A stretch of DNA of 64,000 bases, taken from Demequina maris (GTDB lineage: Bacteria > Actinomycetota > Actinomycetes > Actinomycetales > Demequinaceae). Below, piece after piece: positions 24,911 to 32,822 of the stretch. The notes under the pieces were generated by a model. That model worked only from the letters and a program-made list of their open reading frames with translations. It did not search any database and was not told the origin of the DNA. The stretch spans positions 1-64,000 of the forward strand of contig NZ_BBLX01000005.1 of NCBI RefSeq assembly GCF_000971155.1, in the 5' to 3' direction. Positions within the stretch are counted from its first letter, which is position 1. The number at the start of each line of letters is the position of its first letter. Made by a program: the position numbers and the translations under genes.

Positions 24911-25075
24911 ATGGCCAAGAACGACGTTCGTCCGAAGATCACGCTCGCGTGCACCGAGTGCAAGGACCGCAACTACATCACGCGCAAGAACCGCCGCAAC
25001 AACCCTGACCGTGTGGAGCTCTCCAAGTTCTGCCGGAAGTGCGGCAAGCACACCGCGCACCGCGAGACGCGCTAA
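24911..25075 (+). CDS. rpmG: 50S ribosomal protein L33, zinc-ribbon form
   Basis: 54-residue large-subunit protein. Two C-x-x-C knuckles (C-T-E-C and C-R-K-C) make it the zinc-binding (C+) form. It begins [10 protein letters not shown] and ends H-R-E-T-R. ATG 24911 has GGAGAG upstream. It follows tRNA-Met by 67 bases. In many relatives hadA-hadB come directly after rpmG; here 3.9 kb of other genes intervene. Confidence 0.95.
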   Translation: MAKNDVRPKITLACTECKDRNYITRKNRRNNPDRVELSKFCRKCGKHTAHRETR

Positions 25076-25093
25076 GCAGCAGCTTCGATCGCA

Positions 25094-25126
25094 GGCCCGT
25101 CGCCCCTCCCGGGGGGCGGCGGGCCT
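25094..25126 (+). terminator. Terminator after rpmG
   Basis: GGCCCGTCGCCCC (25094-25106) against GGGGCGGCGGGCC with one G-U pair and a short loop, followed by TTCGT. Confidence 0.75.
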
Positions 25127-25177
25127 TCGTCGTTCCCGGGGGACCGGCGCATCGCCCGCCCACGCGCGGCGCGCGCG

Positions 25178-25744
25178 TCAGGCGAGGTCGACCCCGGCGA
25201 CGGCCGACGCCGAGTCGAGGAACGCCTCGCGGATGTTCTCGGCACCGTCCAGGTAGCCGCCCACGAGCGCGGCGTCCCTCAGCATCACGAGCGCCGCGGC
25301 CACCCTCTCGGGGTCGGACGCACCCGCGCCCGCGGCGGCCTGCGTGAGCACCCCGCGGAACCATGCCCGGTGCGTCGCGATGAGGCGGCGCACGGCGCTC
25401 GCCTCGTCGGGGTACTCCGCCGCCGCGTTGATGAAGGGGCAGCCGCGCGTGTGGCGCCGCGCGACGTCCTCGGCGATGCCGTGCACCGCGGCCCGCAGCG
25501 GATCGGGGCTCCCGCCGGCGGCCGCCACCTGCGCGCGGATACCGCGGTCCTCGCGTTCGAGGTACGCGACCACCAGGTCCTCCTTGCCCCCGAAGTGGCG
25601 GTACATGGTCGCGCGCGACATGCCCGCCTCAGACAGGATCCGGTCGACGCCCACCGAGTGGATCCCCTCGCGGTAGAAGAGGTCGGAGGCGGTCGCCGCG
25701 AGGCGCTCGCGGGCGTCCTGGGCGGGGGCTGCAGGGGTCGTCAT
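25178..25744 (-). CDS. TetR/AcrR family transcriptional regulator
   Basis: 188-residue one-component repressor. The N-terminal helix-turn-helix reads R-I-L-S-E-A-G-M-S-R-A-T-M-Y-R-H-F-G and continues G-K-E-D-L. The C-terminal ligand domain contains R-G-C-P-F-I-N-A-A-A-E-Y, a feature of YxaF/LmrA-like TetR proteins. ATG 25744 chosen at the family-typical distance before the HTH. It is divergent from the alpha/beta hydrolase, and two palindromes between them (25760-25773, 25826-25839) are the likely operators. The ligand is probably linked to the hydrolase substrate but is unknown. Confidence 0.9.
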   Translation of the reverse strand: MTTPAAPAQDARERLAATASDLFYREGIHSVGVDRILSEAGMSRATMYRHFGGKEDLVVAYLEREDRGIRAQVAAAGGSPDPLRAAVHGIAEDVARRHTRGCPFINAAAEYPDEASAVRRLIATHRAWFRGVLTQAAAGAGASDPERVAAALVMLRDAALVGGYLDGAENIREAFLDSASAVAGVDLA

Positions 25745-25759
25745 CTCGGTCACCCTAGT

Positions 25760-25773
25760 GGAACGCTCGTTCC
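25760..25773. promoter_or_regulatory. TetR operator candidate 1
   Basis: GGAACGCTCGTTCC, sharing GAACG-N-TCGTTC with site 2, placed just upstream of the regulator ATG where it can autorepress. Confidence 0.65.
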
Positions 25774-25825
25774 CCTTGGAACATGCCCGCAAAGAATTTC
25801 CGCTCGTCCGGGAATGAATGCGACT

Positions 25826-25839
25826 AGAACGATCGTTCT
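25826..25839. promoter_or_regulatory. TetR operator candidate 2
   Basis: AGAACGATCGTTCT, a perfect 14-base palindrome about 50 bases upstream of the hydrolase ATG. It shares GAACG-N-TCGTTC with site 1. Confidence 0.7.
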
Positions 25840-25889
25840 CTCACACGTCCGGGTCGAGGGATCCGGCGAGACCCGACAAGGAGACCACC

Positions 25890-26753
25890 ATGACCACCAC
25901 GCTCACCGCCCAGGAAGTCCGCCAGATCGACGCCGCCAACGCGTCCGGCCGCCCCACGGCGCTTCTCATCCACGGGCTCTGGCTGCTCGCGAGCAGCTGG
26001 GACGCCTGGCAGGAGAGGCTCGAGGGCGCCGGCTACGCCGTCGTGGTCGCCCGTTGGCCCGAGGAGCCGCAGGACGTCGAGGACGCGCGCGACCGCCTCG
26101 AGGCCCTCGCCGGCGTCGGCGTCCAGGAGGTGACCGACCACGTGGCGCGGATCGCCCGCGCGCTGGACCGGCGTCCGCTCGTGATCGGCCACTCGTTCGG
26201 CGGCCTGCTCGCCCAGCGGATCGCCGACCTGGGTCTCGCCGCCGCGACCGTCGCGATCGACCCCGCCCCGTTCAAGGGCGTGCTGCCGCTGCCCGCATCG
26301 ACCCTCAAGGCCGCGTTCCCGGTGCTCGGCAACCCCGCGAACCGCACGCGCACCGTGACGCTCACCTTCGACCAGTTCCGCTACGGCTTCGCCAACGCGG
26401 TGCCCGAGGATGAGGCCCGGGCGCTCTACGCGCAGCACCACGTCGCCGCCCCGGGCCGGCCGCTCTTCCAGGCCGCCACGGCGAACCTCACCGCCGGCAC
26501 TGCCACCCGGCTCGACACGCGCAACCCGGCGCGCGGACCGCTGCTGGTGATCTCCGGCGAGAAGGACACCATCGTGCCCCGCGCCGTCGCGCACGCCGCG
26601 TACCGCCTCCAGTCGCGCAACGACTCCGCCACCGAGTTCCTGGAGATCCCCGGGCGCGGCCACTCGCTCGTGATCGACAGCGGCTGGGACGAGGTGGCCG
26701 ACGCCGCGCTCGCCTTCGCCGCGCGACACCTCGAGGTCCGCTCCGCGCTCTGA
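25890..26753 (+). CDS. Alpha/beta hydrolase
   Basis: 287-residue cytoplasmic hydrolase. Oxyanion segment L-I-H-G-L-W, nucleophile elbow G-H-S-F-G-G (Ser near 106), acid in I-S-G-E-K-D-T and catalytic His in G-R-G-H-S-L-V are all present. Substrate unknown. ATG 25890 follows AAGGAG; an in-frame ATG at 25818 would start inside the operator region and is rejected. Divergent from and probably controlled by the TetR regulator. Confidence 0.87.
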   Translation: MTTTLTAQEVRQIDAANASGRPTALLIHGLWLLASSWDAWQERLEGAGYAVVVARWPEEPQDVEDARDRLEALAGVGVQEVTDHVARIARALDRRPLVIGHSFGGLLAQRIADLGLAAATVAIDPAPFKGVLPLPASTLKAAFPVLGNPANRTRTVTLTFDQFRYGFANAVPEDEARALYAQHHVAAPGRPLFQAATANLTAGTATRLDTRNPARGPLLVISGEKDTIVPRAVAHAAYRLQSRNDSATEFLEIPGRGHSLVIDSGWDEVADAALAFAARHLEVRSAL

Positions 26754-26768
26754 CCGCGACACGACCCC

Positions 26769-26805
26769 ACGGGCGCCGCCCCCGATCCTCGGGGGCGGCG
26801 CCCGT
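26769..26805 (+). terminator. Terminator after the alpha/beta hydrolase
   Basis: Perfect 17-bp stem: ACGGGCGCCGCCCCCGA (26769-26785) with TCGGGGGCGGCGCCCGT (26789-26805), loop TCC. Confidence 0.85.
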
Positions 26806-26860
26806 CGCGTCGCGGCGGGCCTGCGAGGACGTCCGGTTCCCGTGTGGGAGGCTCGCGCAC

Positions 26861-27832
26861 GTGGACGATGCGGGGTCGCGCGGGGTGCGGCGGGTGACGT
26901 GGCGCGGGGTCGCGGTAGTGCTGGGCTGGCTCGCGCTCGCCGCGCTGCTGGTGCCCGTGGCGCTGCGGCTGACGGGCTGGGAGCGCGGTCCGCTCGCGTA
27001 CGTCGTGCCGCTCGTCCCGTGGGTCGTGCTCGGCGCGCTCGTGCCCGCCGTGCTGGCGCTGCTCGGGCGGGCGTGGGTGCTGCTGGGCGCCTCCATCGCG
27101 ACCGCGGCGCTGTGCGCCGCATGGGTGGCGCCGCTCTTCGTCGCGACGCCCGCCTCGGGGGACGTGGAGCTCACCGTCGCCAGCGTGAACCTGCGCGCGG
27201 GGGCGGGCGATCCCGAGGCGGTCGTCCGCCTGGTCCGGGAGAGCGGCGCGGATCTGCTGTCGGTGCAGGAGCTCACGCCCGAGGCCGTCGCCGCGCTCGA
27301 CGAGGCGGGGCTCGGCAAGCTGCTGCCGTACTCCGCGGTGCTGGCGGACGCGATCTGGGCCGGGACCGGGCTGTGGTCCGCGCACCCCATCACGGGGTGG
27401 GAGGGCCTCGACGGCTACACGTTCCGGCAGGTGCGGGCGACCGTCGAGCTGCCGTCCGGGTCGGTCACCGTGCTCGCGGTGCATCCGGCGGCGCCGCAGC
27501 TGCTCGTCCACCGGGCCTGGAGCGCGGAGACGGCGGCGCTCGTCGACGTCCTCGACGGCATCGACGGCCCGGTGATCGCCGCCGGCGACCTCAACACGTC
27601 GCGGGACCACGCGGTGTTCCGTGACCTCGAGTCGCGGGGCTTCGTCGACGCCGCGGACGAGGCGGGCGCCGGCCTCGTCCCCACCTTCCCGCAGGACCGC
27701 ACGCCGCCTCCGCTGGTCGCGATCGACCACGTGGTGACGCGTGACCTCGACCTGGTCGCGACGTCGCTCACGACGGTCGTGGTGCCGGGCTCCGACCACC
27801 GCGCGCTGGTGGTGGGCTACTCGGCGCCGTGA
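26861..27832 (+). CDS. Membrane-anchored endonuclease/exonuclease/phosphatase (EEP) family protein, copy 1
   Basis: 323 residues. Three N-terminal membrane helices (about 15-100) place a C-terminal EEP (DNase I-like) domain outside the cell. Active-site marks are A-S-V-N-L, S-V-Q-E-L (Glu), G-D-L-N-T and the terminal S-D-H-R-A-L-V. Members hydrolyse phosphodiesters of nucleic acid or lipid headgroups; the substrate is not known here. GTG 26861 with GGGAGG upstream. Followed after 41 bases by a paralogue. Confidence 0.82.
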   Translation: MDDAGSRGVRRVTWRGVAVVLGWLALAALLVPVALRLTGWERGPLAYVVPLVPWVVLGALVPAVLALLGRAWVLLGASIATAALCAAWVAPLFVATPASGDVELTVASVNLRAGAGDPEAVVRLVRESGADLLSVQELTPEAVAALDEAGLGKLLPYSAVLADAIWAGTGLWSAHPITGWEGLDGYTFRQVRATVELPSGSVTVLAVHPAAPQLLVHRAWSAETAALVDVLDGIDGPVIAAGDLNTSRDHAVFRDLESRGFVDAADEAGAGLVPTFPQDRTPPPLVAIDHVVTRDLDLVATSLTTVVVPGSDHRALVVGYSAP

Positions 27833-27873
27833 CCGCTCTGTCCCTTTCGTCCCCGGCGTGACAGACTCCCGTC

Positions 27874-28908
27874 ATGGGGGAGCCGGGGGTCGAGCAGCGC
27901 GACGGGAGGGTCGCCTCGGTGCTGTCCGCGCTGGGGCGCGGGCTCACCGTGCTCGCGCGCACCTTCGCGATCATGGCCCTGGTCGCGGTGCTCATCCCGG
28001 TGGCTGCGCGCTTCGCCGGCTGGGAGGGCGGCCCGCTCGCGGTGATCGTCTCGCTCATGCCGTGGGTGACCCTCGCGTGCCTCGTGCCGGTCGTGCTTTC
28101 GCTCCTCGCGCGCGACTGGATCCTCCTGACCGTGTGCGTCGCCGTGGCGGCGCTGTGCCTGTGGTGGATCGCGCCGATCTTCGTCGCGTCCACCGCCTCC
28201 GGCCCGGTCGCGCTGCGGGTGGTGACGTTCAGCCTCGCCAACGGGCAGGCCGACGCCGGGGCGGTGGTCGACCTCGTGCGCGAGAACGACCTCGATTTGC
28301 TCGCCCTCACCGAGCTCACGCCGGAGGCGCAGGCGCGGCTCGAGGCGGCGGGGCTCGACGAGCTGCTGCCGTACTCCGTCGAGTACCCCGACGAGCTCAA
28401 GTACGGCACCGGCGTATGGTCGCGACGCCCGCTGGAGGACGCCGAATCCCTGCCCGGCTTCACCGCCCAGGCGATCCGCGCGGAGACGACGCTCGGCGAT
28501 GACCGGCTCACGGTCATCGTCGCGCACCCAGAGTCGCCCGGGGTATTCGACCACTCGGACTGGGACGCGGACCTCGTCGCGCTCAAGGACGTGCTCGCGG
28601 TCGAGGAGGGCCCCGTGCTGGTGGCCGGGGACCTCAACACCACGCGCGACCACCGCGGCTTCCGGCAGATCGAGGGCTTCGGCTACGTCGACGCGGTGGA
28701 CGATGCGGGCGCCGGCTTCGTCGCGACCTACCCGAGCGACAGCTTCGCCCGGCACCACGTGCCCGGGCCGGAGCTGCTCGCGGAGCCGCTCGTCGCGATC
28801 GACCACATCCTGGTCAAGGACGCGGGCATCGTCGCCGCCGAGGTGGAGGCGGTCGAGATGCCGTGGTCGGACCATCGTGCGCTCGTCGCGGTGTACCGGG
28901 AGCCCTGA
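27874..28908 (+). CDS. Membrane-anchored EEP family protein, copy 2
   Basis: 344 residues, same layout as the preceding gene: three N-terminal helices and an exported EEP domain ending W-S-D-H-R-A-L-V-A-V. Differences are at the first metal/phosphate motif (F-S-L-A-N-G instead of V-N-L-R) and Q-E changed to T-E, while G-D-L-N-T and S-D-H remain. The two genes look like a tandem duplication with divergence. Catalytic activity is likely, but the motif change leaves some doubt. Confidence 0.8.
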   Translation: MGEPGVEQRDGRVASVLSALGRGLTVLARTFAIMALVAVLIPVAARFAGWEGGPLAVIVSLMPWVTLACLVPVVLSLLARDWILLTVCVAVAALCLWWIAPIFVASTASGPVALRVVTFSLANGQADAGAVVDLVRENDLDLLALTELTPEAQARLEAAGLDELLPYSVEYPDELKYGTGVWSRRPLEDAESLPGFTAQAIRAETTLGDDRLTVIVAHPESPGVFDHSDWDADLVALKDVLAVEEGPVLVAGDLNTTRDHRGFRQIEGFGYVDAVDDAGAGFVATYPSDSFARHHVPGPELLAEPLVAIDHILVKDAGIVAAEVEAVEMPWSDHRALVAVYREP

Positions 28909-28939
28909 CCCGGCCGCGCGGCCCCGCGCTCTTCCTGGG

Positions 28940-28945
28940 TAGGGT
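28940..28945 (+). promoter_or_regulatory. -10 hexamer of a leaderless hadA promoter
   Basis: TAGGGT ends six bases before the hadA GTG, so transcription would start at or next to the start codon. No ribosome site precedes the GTG, which fits. Confidence 0.5.
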
Positions 28946-28951
28946 GGCATC

Positions 28952-29398
28952 GTGCCAGTGAACATCGACGCCGTGGGTCGCGCGTACGGCCCTCACGAGC
29001 CCTACGAGGTCACGCGGATCAAGATCCGCGAGTTCGCCGACGCGGTGGACGCCCGCTCCTTCGCGCACCGCAGCGAGGAGGCCGCGCGCGCCGAGGGCTA
29101 CCCCGACGTGGTCGCGCCCACCACGTTCGCCGTCGTCATCGCGCAGCAGGCCGAGTTCCACGTGGTCGTCGACCCCGAGGTGGGCGTCGACTTCTCGCGC
29201 GTGGTGCACGCCGACGAGCGCTTCACGCACCACCGGCCGATCATCGCCGGGGACCTCATCTCCGCGACCGTGCACATCGACGACATCAAGCAGCGCGGCG
29301 GCATCTCGATGGTGACGACGCGCACCGAGCTGTCCGACGAGGACGGCGCGCCCGTGTCCACCGTGACGAGCACCCTCGCGGTGCGCGAGGAGGCCTGA
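28952..29398 (+). CDS. hadA: MaoC-like N-terminal dehydratase, HadA-type subunit
   Basis: 148-residue hot-dog fold protein, the structural partner of the catalytic HadB subunit of a (3R)-hydroxyacyl-ACP dehydratase. It has the FAS1-like dehydratase (MaoC N-term) pattern with A-P-T-T-F and a late R-T-E-L strand, and lacks the catalytic Asp/His motif. The stop shares one base with the hadB ATG. In mycobacteria HadAB extends fatty acids; in this lineage the role in lipid synthesis is inferred. Confidence 0.82.
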   Translation: MPVNIDAVGRAYGPHEPYEVTRIKIREFADAVDARSFAHRSEEAARAEGYPDVVAPTTFAVVIAQQAEFHVVVDPEVGVDFSRVVHADERFTHHRPIIAGDLISATVHIDDIKQRGGISMVTTRTELSDEDGAPVSTVTSTLAVREEA

Positions 29399-29829
29399 TG
29401 AGCAGCGAGAACGGACCCGCGTTCGACGCGCTCGAGGTGGGCGAGGTGGTCGCCGAGCGCGCCGTCGAGCTCACGCGCGACAGCCTCGTGCGCTACGCGG
29501 GCGCCTCGGGCGACTTCAACCCGATCCACTACAACGAGGTGGTCGCGGAGTCCGTCGGGCTGCCCGGCGTCATCGCGCACGGCATGCTCACCATGGGCAC
29601 CGCCGCCTCGGTGGTCGAGGAGTGGGCCGGCCCGGGCAACGTCGTCGACCTGCAGACGCGCTTCACGCGCCCCGTCCCGGTGCCCGCGATCGGCGAGGCC
29701 GCCGTGTCGTTCACCGCGAAGGTGGGCGCCCTGGACGCCGAGACGCGCACTGCCCGCATCGACGTCACCGTCGAGCACGACGGCCAGAAGGTGCTCGGGA
29801 AGGCGCAGGCGGTCGTCTCCTGCACGTGA
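29398..29829 (+). CDS. hadB: MaoC-like hydratase, HadB-type catalytic subunit
   Basis: 143-residue hot-dog protein with the hydratase-2 motif Y-A-G-A-S-G-D-F-N-P-I-H-Y (catalytic Asp and His near 41-46) and G-V-I-A-H-G-M-L-T. Together with HadA it would dehydrate (3R)-hydroxyacyl thioesters. Its ATG overlaps the hadA stop by one base. The usual next gene, murB, lies 5.7 kb away. Confidence 0.88.
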   Translation: MSSENGPAFDALEVGEVVAERAVELTRDSLVRYAGASGDFNPIHYNEVVAESVGLPGVIAHGMLTMGTAASVVEEWAGPGNVVDLQTRFTRPVPVPAIGEAAVSFTAKVGALDAETRTARIDVTVEHDGQKVLGKAQAVVSCT

Positions 29830-29834
29830 ACCGC

Positions 29835-29858
29835 GTCACCGCGTGACACGAGGTGTCA
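29835..29858. promoter_or_regulatory. Overlapping inverted repeats upstream of the purine permease
   Basis: GTCAC-CGC-GTGAC (29835-29847) overlaps TGACAC-GAG-GTGTCA (29844-29858). Likely protein-binding site about 150 bases before the permease start; a terminator for hadB is less likely because arms are short. Confidence 0.4.
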
Positions 29859-29934
29859 TCGAGGGGGTCCGCGACCCGGTAGGGTGACCGCGCGAGATCC
29901 GGTCGCGCGTCCATGGCGCATGCGGCTTTAGCGT

Positions 29935-29989
29935 CGCTCCCCCGGGATCGCACCATCCCCGGGAGAGCGTCGATGACGCGCGCTCTCCC
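29935..29989 (+). promoter_or_regulatory. Leader with two mutually exclusive hairpins before the purine permease
   Basis: GGGAGAGCG (29961-29969) can pair back with the CGCTCCCCCGGGAT segment at 29935-29948 (imperfect stem) or forward with CGCTCTCCC (29981-29989, perfect 9 bp). The second hairpin ends about eight bases before the AAAGAGGA ribosome site. This is the layout of an attenuator or riboswitch expression platform, but no purine-riboswitch core was recognised upstream. Confidence 0.4.
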
Positions 29990-30007
29990 CTGCGTGAAAG
30001 AGGACGC

Positions 30008-31471
30008 ATGAGCGCCACCACCCAGGAGCGGACCGGTCCCGTCGGTCGCATCGACTTCTACTTCGAGATCACCAAGCGTGGCTCGACCATCGGCCAGGAG
30101 ATCCGCGGCGGTCTCACCACGTTCTTCACGATGGCGTACATCGTCGTGCTGAACCCCATCATCATCGGCACCGTCGCGGACGGCACCGGCACCTACCTGG
30201 GCGGCGGAAGCGAGCCGAACCTCGCCCTGGTCGCAGCGGCCACCGCGCTCGTCGCCGGCCTGCTGTCCATCGCCATGGGCGTGTGGGCGCGCTTCCCGCT
30301 CGCGCTCGCCGCGGGCCTGGGCCTCAACGCGTTCGTCGCGTACGGCATCGCGGCGCGCGAGGGCATGAGCTGGCCCGAGGCCATGGGCTTCGTGGTCATC
30401 GAGGGCCTCGTCATCACGCTGCTCGTGCTGAGCGGCTTCCGGAAGGCCGTGTTCGCGGCCGTCCCGGCCTTCCTCAAGCAGGCCATCGCGGTCGGCATCG
30501 GCCTCTTCCTCGCGTTCATCGGCCTGTTCGATGCCGGCATGGTGCGCATCCCCGCGAGCGGCGCCACGCCCACGGAGTTCGGCATCGGCGGCTACATCGC
30601 GTCGTGGCCGATGCTCGTCTTCGTCGTCGGCCTGCTCACCGCGGTCATCCTCATGGTGCGCAAGGTGCGCGGCGCGCTCCTCATCTCGATCGCCGTCGCG
30701 ACCGCGCTCGCGATGCTGATCCAGGGCGTCGTCAAGCTCGGCGCCGACCCGGCCGTCGCGAACGACTGGGCGCTCGTCGTCCCCGAGATCCCCGCATCGA
30801 TCGCCTCCGTGCCGGACTTCTCGCTCGTGGGCCAGGTCGACCTCTTCGGCGGCTTCACCACGCTGCCCGTGCTCACCGCGCTGCTCCTCGTGTTCTCGCT
30901 GCTGATGGCGGACTTCTTCGACACCATGGGCACCATGACCGCCGTGGGTGCGGAGGCGGGCCTCAACGACGAGGAGGGCAACCCGGAGCGCTCGCAGCAG
31001 ATCCTGCTCGTCGACTCGATCGGCGCGGCCGCGGGCGGCTTCGGCTCGGTCTCCTCGAACACGTCCTACATCGAGTCCGCGTCCGGCGTGGGTGACGGTG
31101 CCCGCACGGGCCTCGCCTCGGTGGTGACGGGTATCGCGTTCCTGCTGTCGACGTTCCTCACGCCGCTGTACGCCATGGTGCCGTTCGAGGCGGCGACGCC
31201 GGTCCTCGTGGTCGTCGGCTTCCTCATGGTGTCGCAGGTCGCCGGCATCGACTGGAAGGACTACCGGATCGCCATCCCCGCGTTCCTCACGTTCATCCTC
31301 ATGCCGTTCGGCTACTCGATCTCGGTCGGCATCGGCGCGGGCTTCATCTCGTTCGTGGTGCTCCAGGTCGCGACCGGCGCGGCGCGCAAGGTGCACCCGC
31401 TGATGTGGGGCACCGCGGCGGCCTTCGCGATCTACTTCGCGATGGGCCCCATCCTCAACCTGCTGGGCTGA
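30008..31471 (+). CDS. NCS2 (AzgA/PbuG-type) purine permease
   Basis: 487-residue inner-membrane importer for adenine, guanine or hypoxanthine with about 12-14 helices. Family marks are I-R-G-G-L-T-T-F-F-T-M-A-Y-I near residue 33, A-A-G-L-G-L-N-A-F, D-F-F-D-T-M-G-T and N-T-S-Y-I-E-S-A-S-G-V, as in the AzgA branch. ATG 30008 has AAAGAGGA upstream and a structured leader. Single-gene transcript ending in a clear terminator. Confidence 0.92.
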   Translation: MSATTQERTGPVGRIDFYFEITKRGSTIGQEIRGGLTTFFTMAYIVVLNPIIIGTVADGTGTYLGGGSEPNLALVAAATALVAGLLSIAMGVWARFPLALAAGLGLNAFVAYGIAAREGMSWPEAMGFVVIEGLVITLLVLSGFRKAVFAAVPAFLKQAIAVGIGLFLAFIGLFDAGMVRIPASGATPTEFGIGGYIASWPMLVFVVGLLTAVILMVRKVRGALLISIAVATALAMLIQGVVKLGADPAVANDWALVVPEIPASIASVPDFSLVGQVDLFGGFTTLPVLTALLLVFSLLMADFFDTMGTMTAVGAEAGLNDEEGNPERSQQILLVDSIGAAAGGFGSVSSNTSYIESASGVGDGARTGLASVVTGIAFLLSTFLTPLYAMVPFEAATPVLVVVGFLMVSQVAGIDWKDYRIAIPAFLTFILMPFGYSISVGIGAGFISFVVLQVATGAARKVHPLMWGTAAAFAIYFAMGPILNLLG

Positions 31472-31489
31472 CCCCCGCATCGTCCGTCG

Positions 31490-31522
31490 CGGCCCCGGTC
31501 CTCCTCGCGAGGGCCGGGGCCG
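31490..31522 (+). terminator. Terminator after the purine permease
   Basis: 14-bp stem from CGGCCCCGGTCCTC to GAGGGCCGGGGCCG with one G-T pair and loop CTCGC. Confidence 0.75.
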
Positions 31523-31548
31523 TGCGGCGTCCGGACGTCGCATCGATC

Positions 31549-31624
31549 GCGGATCGGACCGACATCGGGGTGCTTTCGCGCACGCCGGCAGGACGTTGCG
31601 CGGATCGGTGCGACCTCGGGGTGC
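31549..31624. repeat. 25-base direct repeat between purine permease and lacI-type gene
   Basis: Units at 31549-31573 and 31600-31624 both run GCGGATCGG..CGAC.TCGGGGTGC and match at 22 of 25 bases, with a 51-base period. No gene is visible in 31523-31661. Could be an intergenic repeat element or tandem protein sites. Confidence 0.5.
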
Positions 31625-31661
31625 GGCGATGGCGGGCGCGTGGGCCCGGAGCACGAGCCGC

Positions 31662-32726
31662 TCAGCGCGGCGCGGGCGCGGTGGTCGAGCCGATGCGCAG
31701 CTCGAGCGGCATGACCACCGGCTCGGGCGACTGGCCCGCGAGGAGGGCCTTGACCTCGGCCGCGAGCGCGTGGCCCTTGGCCTCCGCGTCCTGCACCTGC
31801 GTCGTGAGCTCGTGCGGCGCGATCCAGGGCAGCTCGAGCCCGTCGAAGCCGGTGACGGACAGCTGCTGCGGCACCGCGATCTCGAGCTCGCGCGCCGCGA
31901 GGATCGCCCCGCCGGCGAGCAGGTCGGACTGGCACACGAGCGCGGTCGGGCGCGGCTCGGCGGCCAGCGCGAGGTGCGCGGCCGCGATGCCCTCCGCGAC
32001 GATCGATGCGCGCGCCTCGACCACGACGCACGGCTCGACGCCGGCGTCGGCGAAGGCCTCGAGGCGGCGGTGCACGGGCGTCCAGGCGGTCTTGGACAGC
32101 GCCTCGTCGAGCCCGATCACGCGCGTCTCGCCGTCGAGGCCGGCGGGCAGCGTGATGGTGCCGATGCGCTCGTGGCCCAGCTCGACCAGGTGGCGGATGA
32201 GGGCCGCGGTCGCGGCCCGGTCGTCGATCTCGAGCACGCCCGCCCCGGCAGGCGCCTCGCCCTCCATCACCACCATCGGCAGCCCGCGGCGGCGGAGGAT
32301 ATCGATCGCGGGCTCGTCGTCGTGGTCGCGCACGCGCAGCAGCACGGCGGCGTCCATAGCGGCGGTCTCGAGCAGGCTGCGCTCGCCCGGCTCCCCGGTG
32401 GGGGTGGGGATGAGCAGCACGCCCAGGCCCATCTGGCCGAGGTCGCCCACGAGGCCGTCCATGATGCGCAGCATCAGCGGGTCGCGGAAGGACAGCTGGA
32501 GACGCTCATGGATGACGAGCCCCACCACGCCGGTGCGCCCCGACCGCAGCGCCCGCGCGTGCGGCGCCGGGCCCGCGTAGCCGAGCTCCTCGGCCGCGCG
32601 CTCGACCTTCGCCCGGGTCTCCGCGGACAGCGGTCCGGCGCCCGAGTACGTCAGGGATACAGTGGACAGCGATACGCCCGCCCTCGCGGCGACGTCGGCC
32701 ATCGTCGGTCGGCGTGTGCGCGTCAC
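31662..32726 (-). CDS. LacI family transcriptional regulator
   Basis: 354-residue regulator. The N-terminal HTH is T-M-A-D-V-A-A-R-A-G-V-S-L-S-T-V-S, followed by the hinge-helix region and a periplasmic-binding-protein-like sugar-sensing domain ending near A-L-L-A-G. GTG 32726 is used; an in-frame ATG at 32702 would start at M-A-D-V. Divergent from an MFS carrier, its most likely target. Effector unknown. Confidence 0.9.
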   Translation of the reverse strand: MTRTRRPTMADVAARAGVSLSTVSLTYSGAGPLSAETRAKVERAAEELGYAGPAPHARALRSGRTGVVGLVIHERLQLSFRDPLMLRIMDGLVGDLGQMGLGVLLIPTPTGEPGERSLLETAAMDAAVLLRVRDHDDEPAIDILRRRGLPMVVMEGEAPAGAGVLEIDDRAATAALIRHLVELGHERIGTITLPAGLDGETRVIGLDEALSKTAWTPVHRRLEAFADAGVEPCVVVEARASIVAEGIAAAHLALAAEPRPTALVCQSDLLAGGAILAARELEIAVPQQLSVTGFDGLELPWIAPHELTTQVQDAEAKGHALAAEVKALLAGQSPEPVVMPLELRIGSTTAPAPR

Positions 32727-32768
32727 GCGGCTCCCCCTCGGCTCGGTCAGACCCCAGGGTAGCGCCGC

Positions 32769-32785
32769 GCGCCCGCGCCGGGCGC
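32769..32785. promoter_or_regulatory. Palindrome between lacI-type gene and MFS carrier
   Basis: GCGCCCG-CGC-CGGGCGC, perfect 7-base arms. Possible operator of the LacI-type regulator, but all-GC palindromes arise easily in this genome. Confidence 0.3.
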
Positions 32786-32822
32786 ACCCGCACGTCCACC
32801 CCGACGCCCACCCGAGGGAGCC

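Noticed and set aside
29881-30007. Known purine or PreQ1 riboswitch before the purine permease
   Set aside because: No conserved three-way-junction core could be found; only alternative hairpins, reported as such.
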